A stretch of 64,000 nt of DNA from Vibrio sp. RE88 (GTDB lineage: Bacteria > Pseudomonadota > Gammaproteobacteria > Enterobacterales > Vibrionaceae): positions 62,001 through 126,000 of the forward strand of contig NZ_VTYQ01000003.1 in NCBI RefSeq assembly GCF_013113835.1, read 5' to 3'. How positions within the stretch are numbered: the stretch's first letter is position 1; every line of letters begins with the position of its first letter. Below, one piece after another: positions 1 to 8,731 of this stretch. The notes below the pieces were generated by a model, which was given only the letters and a program-made list of their open reading frames with translations, did no database searches and was not told where the DNA came from. The position numbers were made by a program, and so were the translations under genes.

Positions 1-446
1 AAAGCAGGCGCCACCAGCACCATTCCTTGTACGAGATTTGGAAACATAAGGGCAAGATTGAGAGCGATTGGACCACCGAGTGAATGGCCAATGAGAATGT
101 TGACTTTGTCTTTGGAGAGTAGAGATTCTATCGACTTTGATTGTGAGTCCAAATCGGCAGCGAGTTCTTCTGGAGACTGACCATATCCAACGCGATCCAC
201 AGAGATGAGCTCAGCATTTTCAAGCAACCAAGTATCTTTAAGATACGCTTCATAACCCTCTTTGTTGCCGGGTGATCCATGTATAAAAATTAGCCGATAA
301 TTGCTGGCTTGGTTGCCCTGCTCTACATAAGCGACGCCACTGTCAGCAAAACGAGTGGTGGCATCCAGCTCTGAAGCAATGGACGACTTTATCGATAACC
401 CAGCTAGGAAGCTTAGAACCGTTGCACCAACGACTTGTTTTCTCAC
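1..446 (-). CDS. Alpha/beta hydrolase, exported, C-terminus outside window
   Basis: The coding strand runs off the left edge of the window, so only the first 148 residues are seen. It starts at a GTG with a good AAGGAGA ribosome binding site 7-8 bases upstream. The first ~22 residues look like a signal peptide. An oxyanion-type HGSPG segment and the nucleophile elbow GHSLGG identify the alpha/beta hydrolase fold, with serine as the nucleophile. The substrate cannot be told. It is transcribed away from the TPR lipoprotein gene, and the two share the ~120-base region between them. Confidence 0.8.
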   Translation of the reverse strand, partial: MRKQVVGATVLSFLAGLSIKSSIASELDATTRFADSGVAYVEQGNQASNYRLIFIHGSPGNKEGYEAYLKDTWLLENAELISVDRVGYGQSPEELAADLDSQSKSIESLLSKDKVNILIGHSLGGPIALNLALMFPNLVQGMVLVAPA

Positions 447-568
447 ACTTCGTCTCCTTTATTTTCTAGTATTGTTGCCAAATCAGCCGCATAATTGGGC
501 TCATTTCTACCAGACCGGACAGACCACGTTATACATTCAAGATACTTAAAATTTTCTTCATCTATCTT

Positions 569-1243
569 ATGCGCTTTGTTTGCTTCATCGCCACTATACT
601 TTTATCCGCCTGCGTCACAATTGACCCTCAAACTGTCACTTCGGGCACACAAGACAAGGCCGACGCGCGAATAGCATTGGGCTTGAGTTATTTGCAACGT
701 AATAACAGGGTGAAAGCAAGAGAGAATATCCAAAAGGCACTGGAGCATGCACCAGATTATTATCGCTCTCAATTAGCGATGGCACACTATCTTGAACAGG
801 TTTCTGAGTTTACCCGCGCGGAATACTGGTTTCAAAAGGCGACTTCCCAACACCCTGATAACGGGCAGTTGCTCAACGATTATGGCAGCTTTCTGTGTAA
901 GCAATCCCGATATCAGGAAGCAAACGCACTATTCGAAAGAGCGGTAGTTCAACCCAATTACTACTATGTTGCCGACAGTTATGAGAATGCGGCATTTTGC
1001 GCTTTAAAGGCAGACCAGCAAGCTAGCGCTGCCAGTTACTTTGAACGGGCGATTGCTCATGATCCAAACCGACCTCAGGCTATTTTAAATCTGGCGAAAT
1101 TGGAAATGAATCAAGGAAGGTACGAAGCGGCGCAAAATCGTATAACGCAGTTTCATCAACAGTTTGGCGTGCAGGCACTATCACTGAAACTCATGGTCGA
1201 GCTGGAAACCCGAAAGCTTCGGCGTTCTTCTCCAAAGCATTAA
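569..1243 (+). CDS. PilF/PilW-like TPR lipoprotein
   Basis: A 224-residue protein with a lipoprotein signal: a short hydrophobic stretch ending in LSAC, with Cys15 as the predicted lipidated residue. The rest is a run of tetratricopeptide repeats (about residues 30-210). The segment around NDYGSFLCKQSRYQEA matches the PilF/PilW family, outer membrane lipoproteins that help type IV pilus secretins assemble. No other pilus gene is nearby, so it may be a paralogue serving another secretin or envelope complex. No clear Shine-Dalgarno sequence precedes the ATG. Family assignment is fairly firm; the role is inferred. Confidence 0.75.
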   Translation: MRFVCFIATILLSACVTIDPQTVTSGTQDKADARIALGLSYLQRNNRVKARENIQKALEHAPDYYRSQLAMAHYLEQVSEFTRAEYWFQKATSQHPDNGQLLNDYGSFLCKQSRYQEANALFERAVVQPNYYYVADSYENAAFCALKADQQASAASYFERAIAHDPNRPQAILNLAKLEMNQGRYEAAQNRITQFHQQFGVQALSLKLMVELETRKLRRSSPKH

Positions 1244-1256
1244 ATAGCTTGAAAGG

Positions 1257-1451
1257 TTATCGTTTTTTGCGTTGGGAATGCAGGAGCTTACGGCGCTCGC
1301 GGACTCGCGAAGCGCGCTGAATTTTTACGTACTCTCGATAGACAATATAGATAAACCCGATCAGACCAGAAACAAACAAAAGCGCAAAAAGTATCAGTAA
1401 ACTGTCGCACACCCATTCGGGCTCACAGGGCATATAAATTTCAATTTCCAT
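1257..1451 (-). CDS. Small single-pass membrane protein, unknown function
   Basis: A 64-residue protein with one hydrophobic segment (about residues 17-39) followed by a very basic tail rich in Arg and Lys, so by the positive-inside rule the C-terminus should be cytoplasmic. Two cysteines lie before the membrane segment. AAGGAGGG lies a few bases before the ATG. It begins 10 bases after the rlmF stop and is probably the last gene of a ygjP-rlmF-small protein operon. I do not recognise the family. Confidence 0.6.
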   Translation of the reverse strand: MEIEIYMPCEPEWVCDSLLILFALLFVSGLIGFIYIVYREYVKIQRASRVRERRKLLHSQRKKR

Positions 1452-1461
1452 ATGCCCTCCT

Positions 1462-2505
1462 TTATGCTTTTGCGTCGTACCACGCCTGTCTTTCAGTCGC
1501 AGTTTTAAATGTCCAAGCGATAAAGCGGCTCACCTTCTGTCCCTGGCTCATTTCAACGATCTGAACTTCTCTTGCACCGGCTTTTTCTAGGTTCTTGCGC
1601 ATCCAACGGACATTCTCTTTCTTTGAGACAAGCGTAGAAAACCACAATACCTGATGAGCAAAGTCACGGCTTTCAAACGCCAGATTCTTAATGAACGCTG
1701 CCTCACCACCTGGGCACCATAGCTCTGCATTTTGGCCACCAAAGTTAAGTATAGGCGAAGCTTTGACCTTACCTTTCTCACTCGCTTGACCACGTTGTTG
1801 CTTACTTCGGCTGAGGTTTTTGAGCTTACGCTCAGTACCTAGTTGCGCTTCCTGCATGGATTTATGAAATGGCGGGTTACAGGTCGTTACGTCAAAGTAC
1901 TCATTTTCCTTAATCACGCCCTTGAAGAAATAACGACTCTGGGTTTGTAAGCGGCACTCAACACGATCTTTAAGCGCAGGGTTTTCTGAAGCAATTTGGT
2001 TAGAGTTCTTAACCGAAGCTGGATCAATGTCTGACCCAACATAATGCCAACCATATTGGGTCACACCAACAATGGGGTAGATACAGTTGGCGCCGACACC
2101 AACATCAAGCGCGTTTACCGATTCATGTTTCACTTGCTTACCATCTTTTGACAGTAATTCTGCTAAACGGTGAATGTAATCGGCTCGGCCTGGAATCGGC
2201 GGACACAAGTACCCCTTAGGAATATCCCAAGATGTGACACCGTAATGATGCGCAAGCAACGCTTTATTGAGCACCTTTACCGCCAGTGGATCGGAAAAAT
2301 TAATAGAGGCCTCGCCTTTAGGATTTTTCACGACATACTTTTTAAGCTCAGGTGTCGCTTTTACCAAGTGAGCGAAATCATAACGGCCATGGTGAAGGTT
2401 TCGTTTATGAAGGCCTGCTTTGCCTTTTATCACGGTCACTTTCATTTCCGAGCGAATGGTGTCGCTCGCATTTTTTGAATGGGCTGCTTTTTTCTGCTTA
2501 GTCAT
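1462..2505 (-). CDS. rlmF: 23S rRNA (adenine-1618-N6)-methyltransferase RlmF
   Basis: RlmF (YbiN) methylates N6 of A1618 in 23S rRNA using S-adenosylmethionine. The protein is 347 residues and shows the SAM-binding glycine motif LDVGVGANCIYP (about 133-144), an acidic SDIDP loop, and the N6-adenine methyltransferase catalytic motif NPPFH (210-214). The N-terminus is rich in Lys and Arg, suiting RNA binding. It starts 3 bases after the stop of the upstream metallopeptidase gene, so the two are almost certainly co-transcribed. Confidence 0.93.
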   Translation of the reverse strand: MTKQKKAAHSKNASDTIRSEMKVTVIKGKAGLHKRNLHHGRYDFAHLVKATPELKKYVVKNPKGEASINFSDPLAVKVLNKALLAHHYGVTSWDIPKGYLCPPIPGRADYIHRLAELLSKDGKQVKHESVNALDVGVGANCIYPIVGVTQYGWHYVGSDIDPASVKNSNQIASENPALKDRVECRLQTQSRYFFKGVIKENEYFDVTTCNPPFHKSMQEAQLGTERKLKNLSRSKQQRGQASEKGKVKASPILNFGGQNAELWCPGGEAAFIKNLAFESRDFAHQVLWFSTLVSKKENVRWMRKNLEKAGAREVQIVEMSQGQKVSRFIAWTFKTATERQAWYDAKA

Positions 2506-2508
2506 AAG

Positions 2509-3018
2509 TTACTTATTCGCTTTCTCAACCATCTCGGTATAAATCATGAACAGACGAGCATCCAGCTCTAATTGATGATAGTCGGGTTCCATATGACAAC
2601 AGAGTTGGTAAAACGCTTTATTGTGTTCTTTCTCTTTCAAGTGAGCTAATTCGTGTACCACGAGCATGCGCAGTAAAGGTTCAGGAGCATTTTTAAATAC
2701 GCTCGCAATGCGAATTTCATTCTTCGCTTTTATTTTACCGCCATGCACTTTCGCAACGTAAGTATGCAGGCCAAGCGCGTTATTGATTAAGTGAATTTTA
2801 TTGTCGTAAATGACTTTGCTGATTGGCGCAGTCTTCTTCATGTAACGATTTTTGATCGCGATGGTGTATTCAAACAGCGCTTTCTCACTCTTAATCGTAT
2901 GATTATCTGGGTAACGCTGCTTAAACCAAGGTTGTAAGCGACCAGACTCCACCATCTGAGTCACAGGCGTCACAATATGCTCTGGGTAGCCTTGGATGTA
3001 ACGAAGAACGGGATTCAT
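2509..3018 (-). CDS. YgjP-like zinc metallopeptidase-fold protein
   Basis: A 169-residue protein with the zinc motif HELAH (122-126) followed by a third ligand candidate at H132 (HELAHLKEKEH), as in the YgjP/WLM family of gluzincin-type metalloproteins. It has no signal peptide, so it should be cytoplasmic. The physiological substrate of the family is not settled. It heads the operon with rlmF (3-base gap). Length and motif fit the family; function beyond a probable hydrolase is not claimed. Confidence 0.8.
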   Translation of the reverse strand: MNPVLRYIQGYPEHIVTPVTQMVESGRLQPWFKQRYPDNHTIKSEKALFEYTIAIKNRYMKKTAPISKVIYDNKIHLINNALGLHTYVAKVHGGKIKAKNEIRIASVFKNAPEPLLRMLVVHELAHLKEKEHNKAFYQLCCHMEPDYHQLELDARLFMIYTEMVEKANK

Positions 3019-3130
3019 AGGGTAAGTTTCAGTCCGCCAAATTGAAGACGCGTAAGTCTACCTAAATCACACTTGCCATTCACTGTCTTTTCATTACACT
3101 CTGCTGCAAAGCAAGATGTAGGAATTTACG

Positions 3131-3361
3131 ATGAAAAGACTCGTGCTATACGTGAAGGACAAATGCCCTCACTGTAAAGATGCTCAGCGTTACCTAGATG
3201 AAAAGGGTTATGCGTACAGATTGACCAATGCAAAAATGCAGCGTGGCAGAAAAGAGCTGGATGCGATTGGCGCACGCTCTTTACCTGTGCTCAAAATTGG
3301 TGATCGCTATATGATTGGTTGGAATCCTAAAAACTTCGAGAAAATGTACAACTCGAAATGA
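3131..3361 (+). CDS. Glutaredoxin-like thiol-disulfide protein
   Basis: A 76-residue protein with the redox motif CPHC (residues 13-16), a SLPVL cis-proline segment and a GWNP end, the layout of small glutaredoxin/NrdH-like proteins. It probably reduces disulfides or mixed disulfides in the cytoplasm. The ATG has the upstream sequence AGGAATTT. Its stop codon abuts the stop codon of the convergent histidine kinase gene with no base between, so no terminator separates them. Confidence 0.85.
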   Translation: MKRLVLYVKDKCPHCKDAQRYLDEKGYAYRLTNAKMQRGRKELDAIGARSLPVLKIGDRYMIGWNPKNFEKMYNSK

Positions 3362-5800
3362 TCAAGCCTCACGCATCGCATTGGCTTCTAGGGGTTTTAG
3401 CGTTGCGTGAAATACTTCATCCAGCTTGTCGGAGCTGATAGGCTTTGTGATCACATCCGTACACCCTTCCGAAATCATTCTTTCTCTCGTCTGTTCAAAC
3501 GCGTCAGCTGTACAACCAATAATCACAGGAGGATTAGGTAAATCAAGTTCCATAATCGCCCTTGTTGCCTTCAGGCCGTCCATCACTGGCATGTGGTTGT
3601 CCATTAAGACACAATCAAAGTGTTGGTGCTTTACTTTTTCGACTGCAAGTTCGCCATTCTCAACCACTTCATATTCAAAGCCTTTGTTTTTGAGAAATTT
3701 ACCTAAAACCAGTGCATTCACGCGAGTATCTTCAGCAATTAATACACTCAGTCCAGTGCCGTCAAAAGCAGATAGTCGCTCTTGTTGATCACTTCCCTGG
3801 AGAACCTTTTTCAACCCGACGGGCACCACAATTGCAAACTGGCTGCCTTTACCAACGTCACTGCTAAGGTCGATTGTCCCATTCATGGCTTTAACCAGAT
3901 CCCGAGTAATCGACAGACCTAAGCCAGTACCACCAAACCTTCTCGTTGTGTCACTTTCCGCCTGTGAGAATGGGTCAAAGATTGCGGACTGTTTCTCAGC
4001 ACTGATACCAATTCCGGTATCAGAGACATCGATATGAAGTTCAATACGATGGCTTTGCTCTACAACGTCTAGCGACAATGTAATACCGCCCTCAGACGTA
4101 AATTTAAGAGCATTGCTTAATAGGTTTTGTAAAATCTGAAGTATGCGCGTCTCATCGGCAACTAGCGCACGATCACATGATTGAGAGTACTCGCACTTAA
4201 ACTCAAGGTGCTTATCCGCACACAATGGCTCATAGAGTCTTGTAAGTCTTGTCACCACGTCTTTCAGCAAGAACTCAACTTTCTCAAGCTCAAGCTTACC
4301 CGCTTCAATTTTAGAGAAATCAAGTATGTCATTAAGCACATTTAGCATGTGTTTTCCTGAGCCTAGAAATGTATCAACATACTCTTGTTGTTCTTGGTTG
4401 AGTGTCGTATTTTTGAGAAGGTCCCCAACACCAAGAATACCGTTCATTGGCGTTCTCAATTCGTGGCTCATTGCCGCCAAAAACTGGGATTTTGCAATGT
4501 TTGCCGCTTCTGCTTCAATCGCCTTTATCTTAAGAGACTCTTCCAACTTTACGCGTTGAGTGATATCTCTCTCAACAGCCATAAAGCCTTCTACCTGTCC
4601 GTGCGTTGAGTACAATGGTGTCAACGCAATTTCTATCCAGTATGACTGTCCTTCCTTGTTGTAGTTGAGCAATTCAAAGAATCCGGGCTCTCTACGATCT
4701 ATCATTTCTCGAATTTTTCGGGTAGTCCGTTTATCAGTGTCAACGCCCTGAAGCATATCGCCAGGCTTTTTACCCATCATCTCTGGCAGTGAATACCCTG
4801 TAAGCCGCTCAAATGCCCCATTCACCCAAATCACTTTGGAATCTAAGTCAGTAAACACAACCGCATCACGCATATGTTTAACAACCCGAGCTAAGCGGGC
4901 AGACTCCGCCTCTCGTATTTTTAGCGACTCAGATTGTTCATAAAGTTGCTGCTCAGATTCAGCTAACTTGCGGAATGGTGATACCAAAATTCGCCGCCCA
5001 AAAATAAACATAACAACCAGTGTCATACTGGTTGCAACCAACATCCCTATAAGCAGGCTTCCCGTTAAATTAGATTCCGCATCAATGACCAGTTGAGGTG
5101 AGACCGAATACAATAAGGACAGATCAGTGCCCTCAATCGGAAACATGTCCATCGTCCAATTACTAGGAGCTTGCATATTCCAATCAAGTCTATTTTGGGC
5201 AATACCAAACCAGTGCATACTGTCGGTACCCAAGCTCTCGAAGAACTGACTCTCATCCAGTGGTGTTACATAAGTCCCAAGCCCTTCTGCATAACCGTTG
5301 TACAAAATAGGAGAACTAAGAAGGAGATAGTCCCTGCCGTCATTTTTGTAGAGCGAATACGAAGGCTTTCCCATTAAGGCTTCGTTTTCTATACCAGTTG
5401 TAATGAAGGTATGTACAACATCAGGCAATGTGACTTCTTGATAAACGTTACCGCCAGAAAAATCATATATGTTAACGTGAGCCGTCGCTCCCGAAGACTT
5501 GAGAAGCTCAAGTTGATCTTTAAAAGCACTCCGATCCGTGACTCCTTCTAAGACTGCACCTTTAGTAACGGGGTGAGAGGTCACGCGCTCAAGCCTCTGT
5601 TCATGTAATTTTAGAAACTCAAATACGTATCTCTCAATTGCAACAAACTTTCCTTTCAGGCTTTCACCTATCAAGACCTGAGCGGTTTCTCTGGCTTGAT
5701 GTTGAACAAAGGCAAAACTTGCAAGCATAAAAACGCAGGCCCCGACGATGAGAAACAACGAAAACAGATGCATTCCATTTTTCTTATCAAACTTCAACAT
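3362..5800 (-). CDS. Hybrid sensor histidine kinase (PAS-HisKA-HATPase-REC)
   Basis: An 812-residue inner membrane kinase. A first membrane segment at about 12-34 and a second at about 245-268 enclose a ~210-residue periplasmic sensor region. Then come a PAS domain (about 305-415), the phosphoacceptor box SHELRTPMNG, the ATP-binding N, G1 and G2 boxes (DTGIGIS, GGTGLGLS), and a C-terminal receiver with the acceptor Asp in LMDNHMPVMDG and conserved TKP lysine. There is no HPt domain, so a separate phosphotransfer protein must pass the phosphate on. It starts 22 bases after the binding-protein gene, which suggests that protein presents the ligand, as LuxP does for LuxQ. Confidence 0.9.
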   Translation of the reverse strand: MLKFDKKNGMHLFSLFLIVGACVFMLASFAFVQHQARETAQVLIGESLKGKFVAIERYVFEFLKLHEQRLERVTSHPVTKGAVLEGVTDRSAFKDQLELLKSSGATAHVNIYDFSGGNVYQEVTLPDVVHTFITTGIENEALMGKPSYSLYKNDGRDYLLLSSPILYNGYAEGLGTYVTPLDESQFFESLGTDSMHWFGIAQNRLDWNMQAPSNWTMDMFPIEGTDLSLLYSVSPQLVIDAESNLTGSLLIGMLVATSMTLVVMFIFGRRILVSPFRKLAESEQQLYEQSESLKIREAESARLARVVKHMRDAVVFTDLDSKVIWVNGAFERLTGYSLPEMMGKKPGDMLQGVDTDKRTTRKIREMIDRREPGFFELLNYNKEGQSYWIEIALTPLYSTHGQVEGFMAVERDITQRVKLEESLKIKAIEAEAANIAKSQFLAAMSHELRTPMNGILGVGDLLKNTTLNQEQQEYVDTFLGSGKHMLNVLNDILDFSKIEAGKLELEKVEFLLKDVVTRLTRLYEPLCADKHLEFKCEYSQSCDRALVADETRILQILQNLLSNALKFTSEGGITLSLDVVEQSHRIELHIDVSDTGIGISAEKQSAIFDPFSQAESDTTRRFGGTGLGLSITRDLVKAMNGTIDLSSDVGKGSQFAIVVPVGLKKVLQGSDQQERLSAFDGTGLSVLIAEDTRVNALVLGKFLKNKGFEYEVVENGELAVEKVKHQHFDCVLMDNHMPVMDGLKATRAIMELDLPNPPVIIGCTADAFEQTRERMISEGCTDVITKPISSDKLDEVFHATLKPLEANAMREA

Positions 5801-5822
5801 AGACCTGCGTTACCTCTGTACT

Positions 5823-7037
5823 CTAGATGGATTTAGGAATCAGCTTCACGGCGTCTTTATCGTCATAAATAGCCATACAAAAGTCGCTTGCATCTAAGGC
5901 CTCATGAGCATCAAAATCATCTTCAGTGAAAGGAGCGAATGGAGAGCGATACTCTTTGATCAACCCTTGAACTGGCTCGTCCATTGATTCCAAAGCTTTC
6001 TTCAGTGCGGTTCGGTTAGACTCTGCATCATCCGTTAGCTCTACGGTACTAGCGGCCTTAAGAAATACCTTTGCCAAATCGTAACCGTGGACAAAACCAG
6101 CGGGCGCTTCAATATTGGCGTCTTCAAAGTAAGCAGGGAACATCGTCTTTGCATCCTTAAACACATTTTGATTAAAGCTGTTCTGCTCCGAGCTGTAGAA
6201 ATTGAAACAAGACTGGATGAAATGAAGATTAGCTTTTTCACGAATAGGGAAAGGCACGTTCTGTGCAAACTTGCCGCCAGTGATGCCCCAGTGGCTGTAT
6301 ATCGGCATTTCAATACCAACGTCTGAAACACTTTCAACGATGAGTTTACCTTCACGGCTGTTAGCCACCAGCAGAACACAATCTCCTCCGCTTGATTGTG
6401 CTTCACGAATCAATATTCGTGCATCGACATCTTTTATGCCCCAATCAAACCAGCTAGTTTTTACGCGCTCTACCAGATCTCCAGGTAAAGCAGACATCAT
6501 CGCTTTGTAGTTAGACTTGCCCCATCCCGTGTTTTCTAGAACCAAATGTGGCTGTCTACATTGCTGTTCTAACGCGTAGTCAACTAGTATTTTCCCGACT
6601 TTAGAGTCATCAACCGAGAGACGAAATACGTAGTTGTCCTCGGCAGATGGATATCGAGTAATAGGTGTACCCGCAGCCCAAGGAACCAAGGTCAGCATCT
6701 TGGATTTATTAATGTATTCTCGGTATTTGATCAACGGAGGGGAATGCAAACCACCGATGTAAACCAATCCATCGCTGTCTTTTAGAAAACGCTCCATGTT
6801 TTTCTTGCTACGTAAGACGTTTCCTCTATGGTCAGTGGTAACAAACTCTACTGGTATACCTGATATTTGGTTCCCCTCCTGGGAGAAGGCAACCTTAATT
6901 CCATGCTCAATGGAGAGTGCCGATTCCAGATGCCCTGTTCTGTCGGCATCAAGATAGATCTTAAGCACATCGGGTTTTGCAGCCTGCACGACGCTGGCAA
7001 ACAGCGCTAACACTAAAATTAGAAATTTCCTAGCCAT
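5823..7037 (-). CDS. Periplasmic ligand-binding protein (Leu/Ile/Val-binding fold)
   Basis: About 404 residues from the ATG chosen here. That start has GGTGA 5 bases upstream and gives a clean signal peptide ending in VVQA-A. A TTG 12 bases further up is less likely. The mature part resembles type I periplasmic binding proteins of branched-chain amino acid transporters: an early HGIKVAF segment, a central YIGGLHSPP turn and a two-lobe pattern. No permease or ATPase gene is near. The gene sits directly upstream of a hybrid histidine kinase, so it more likely senses a ligand for signalling than feeds a transporter. Ligand unknown. Confidence 0.8.
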   Translation of the reverse strand: MARKFLILVLALFASVVQAAKPDVLKIYLDADRTGHLESALSIEHGIKVAFSQEGNQISGIPVEFVTTDHRGNVLRSKKNMERFLKDSDGLVYIGGLHSPPLIKYREYINKSKMLTLVPWAAGTPITRYPSAEDNYVFRLSVDDSKVGKILVDYALEQQCRQPHLVLENTGWGKSNYKAMMSALPGDLVERVKTSWFDWGIKDVDARILIREAQSSGGDCVLLVANSREGKLIVESVSDVGIEMPIYSHWGITGGKFAQNVPFPIREKANLHFIQSCFNFYSSEQNSFNQNVFKDAKTMFPAYFEDANIEAPAGFVHGYDLAKVFLKAASTVELTDDAESNRTALKKALESMDEPVQGLIKEYRSPFAPFTEDDFDAHEALDASDFCMAIYDDKDAVKLIPKSI

Positions 7038-7129
7038 ACTTATCACCAACGTAGTCGTTATAATTTGTTTCTATAGTTAGCCTAGGAAAGCATGAAGTTT
7101 TTTCCAGTAATTTATTGACTTTACAAAAT

Positions 7130-7173
7130 AAAAAGTGGGTTGCGTCTATTCTTCAAGACACCAACCCACTTTA
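7130..7173 (-). terminator. Rho-independent terminator of modF
   Basis: Arms 7132-7142 and 7162-7172 (AAAGTGGGTTG / CAACCCACTTT) pair over 11 bp. An inner GTCT/AGAC stem (7144-7147, 7156-7159) extends the hairpin. On the minus strand it is followed by a T-rich run, 20 bases past the modF stop. Confidence 0.85.
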
Positions 7174-7192
7174 TTTATGTTCAAGATTGCTA

Positions 7193-8644
7193 CTACTGAT
7201 GAATGGTCGATTTGTAACACGCATCCGCTTCGTCGAAACAGAATTCCAGCTCATTTTGGATACTCTCTAGTTTGTCATCATGATAATGAGAAACGTAGAG
7301 AAGTTGGCTGAGATTTTCTTTGGCTATCAGCTCTAGCGTATTTTTTACCAACCTACGACCGAGGTAATCGAGCCCCTGATAAGGTTCGTCCAGAATCAAA
7401 ATTGCAGGTTGCTTTACAATCGCTCTGGCAATAAGAAGCAAACGTTGCTGACCATATTCCAACTGCTTAAATGACGTTTTAGCATACTCTGACATATGCA
7501 GAATTTCTAACCACTCTTGAGCAATTTGGATTTCTTTCTTTGCAGGTTGCTGATATAGGCCGATGGAGTCATAGAAGCCAGATAAAATGACTTCCAGAGC
7601 ACTGCAACTCACACGATATTGAAGATGCAATGCCGAGGAAACCATACCAATGTGTTTTTTAATGTCCCAGATGGACTCGCCCGAGCCTCGCTGATTACCC
7701 AAGATATGAATGTCGTTGGAGTAACATTGAGGATGGTCGCCGAAGATTAACCCAAGAAGCGTGCTTTTCCCGCACCCATTCGGGCCCTTCACCTGCCAAT
7801 GCTGGCCTTTATCGATTCTCCAGTTCACCTCTGAGAAAATGGTTTTCTCTGTATATTCTACTTTGCCATTTTTAAGCTCAAAAATCGGATTGCTAAACTC
7901 TGTTTTGTGTTGATGGCTACGAATGAGATCCATCATTTGCTCACTTTGCTGCTTGGACTGAGCTTTGATTTGGTTGATGACCGGATGCTGATGCCATGAT
8001 TGGATATCCATCACACTGTCTAACTTGCCGTGGTTAAACAAAGCGAGCTTTTCAATCCATGATGGGACGTCTTCTTCGCGATTGAATGTCACGACCATCT
8101 GCAACGACTGCGATAATTCAGTCAGGTAACGAGTCAATGAAGCGCGATGAGCCACATCCAAACCTGTGTAAGGGTTATCGAGAACAATCAGATCCGGCTT
8201 AGTTGCCAAAGCGCGGGCTAACATTACACGCCTGGTTTCACCCGTCGACAGGACTCGGAATCCACGCTCACTCAAATGTTCCAGATCCAAATCGTTAAGC
8301 AATTGAGCCGTTAATGACTCATCCTGACACTGTTCAAACACCAGAGAATAAACCGAGCTGCCTTTATCTATTCGGTCTAAAAAATCAGTGTCATCTTTCG
8401 CCAATTCTTCTTCCAGTAGCCTTTGTTGCTCTACCAAGGAGACTTGTGAAATCTTGCCTCCTGTGAGCTCCAAATCGCCTTGCTGAATTTCTGACTCGCC
8501 ACAAAGCAAACAGCCAAGAGCAGATCCAATATCACCTTCGGTACTGAAAACGCCCCAAGATTGACCGCTTTCGATGGCCCAGTCTTTTATCTCCAACGTA
8601 TTCGAACCTGTTTCAACCACCAGATCTGTCATCTTCAACTGCAT
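7193..8644 (-). CDS. modF: ModF-type double ABC ATPase
   Basis: A 483-residue protein made of two fused ABC ATPase domains with no membrane domain, like ModF (PhrA), often linked with molybdenum transport. The second half is intact: Walker A GPNGCGKST (about 287-295), a signature region, Walker B LILDEP and an H-loop in VSHYHDD. The first half is degenerate. The Walker A position reads STEGDIGSALG with no lysine, Walker B ends in LDN instead of DE (Asn157), and the H-loop position is FNREED without histidine, though a signature-like LSTGE remains. Only one half can hydrolyse ATP normally. No mod transport genes are next to it. Confidence 0.8.
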   Translation of the reverse strand: MQLKMTDLVVETGSNTLEIKDWAIESGQSWGVFSTEGDIGSALGCLLCGESEIQQGDLELTGGKISQVSLVEQQRLLEEELAKDDTDFLDRIDKGSSVYSLVFEQCQDESLTAQLLNDLDLEHLSERGFRVLSTGETRRVMLARALATKPDLIVLDNPYTGLDVAHRASLTRYLTELSQSLQMVVTFNREEDVPSWIEKLALFNHGKLDSVMDIQSWHQHPVINQIKAQSKQQSEQMMDLIRSHQHKTEFSNPIFELKNGKVEYTEKTIFSEVNWRIDKGQHWQVKGPNGCGKSTLLGLIFGDHPQCYSNDIHILGNQRGSGESIWDIKKHIGMVSSALHLQYRVSCSALEVILSGFYDSIGLYQQPAKKEIQIAQEWLEILHMSEYAKTSFKQLEYGQQRLLLIARAIVKQPAILILDEPYQGLDYLGRRLVKNTLELIAKENLSQLLYVSHYHDDKLESIQNELEFCFDEADACYKSTIHQ

Positions 8645-8731
8645 TTAACCGCATTCCTTTCTTTAATTTTGTATGCAATCAACTTACTTTAATTAGAACA
8701 ATGTTGCGATCACCTTGAAAAGAAATGTGAA

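Noticed and set aside
355..549. 64-codon plus-strand frame
   Set aside because: It lies antisense to the start of the alpha/beta hydrolase and across the intergenic region, with no protein features.
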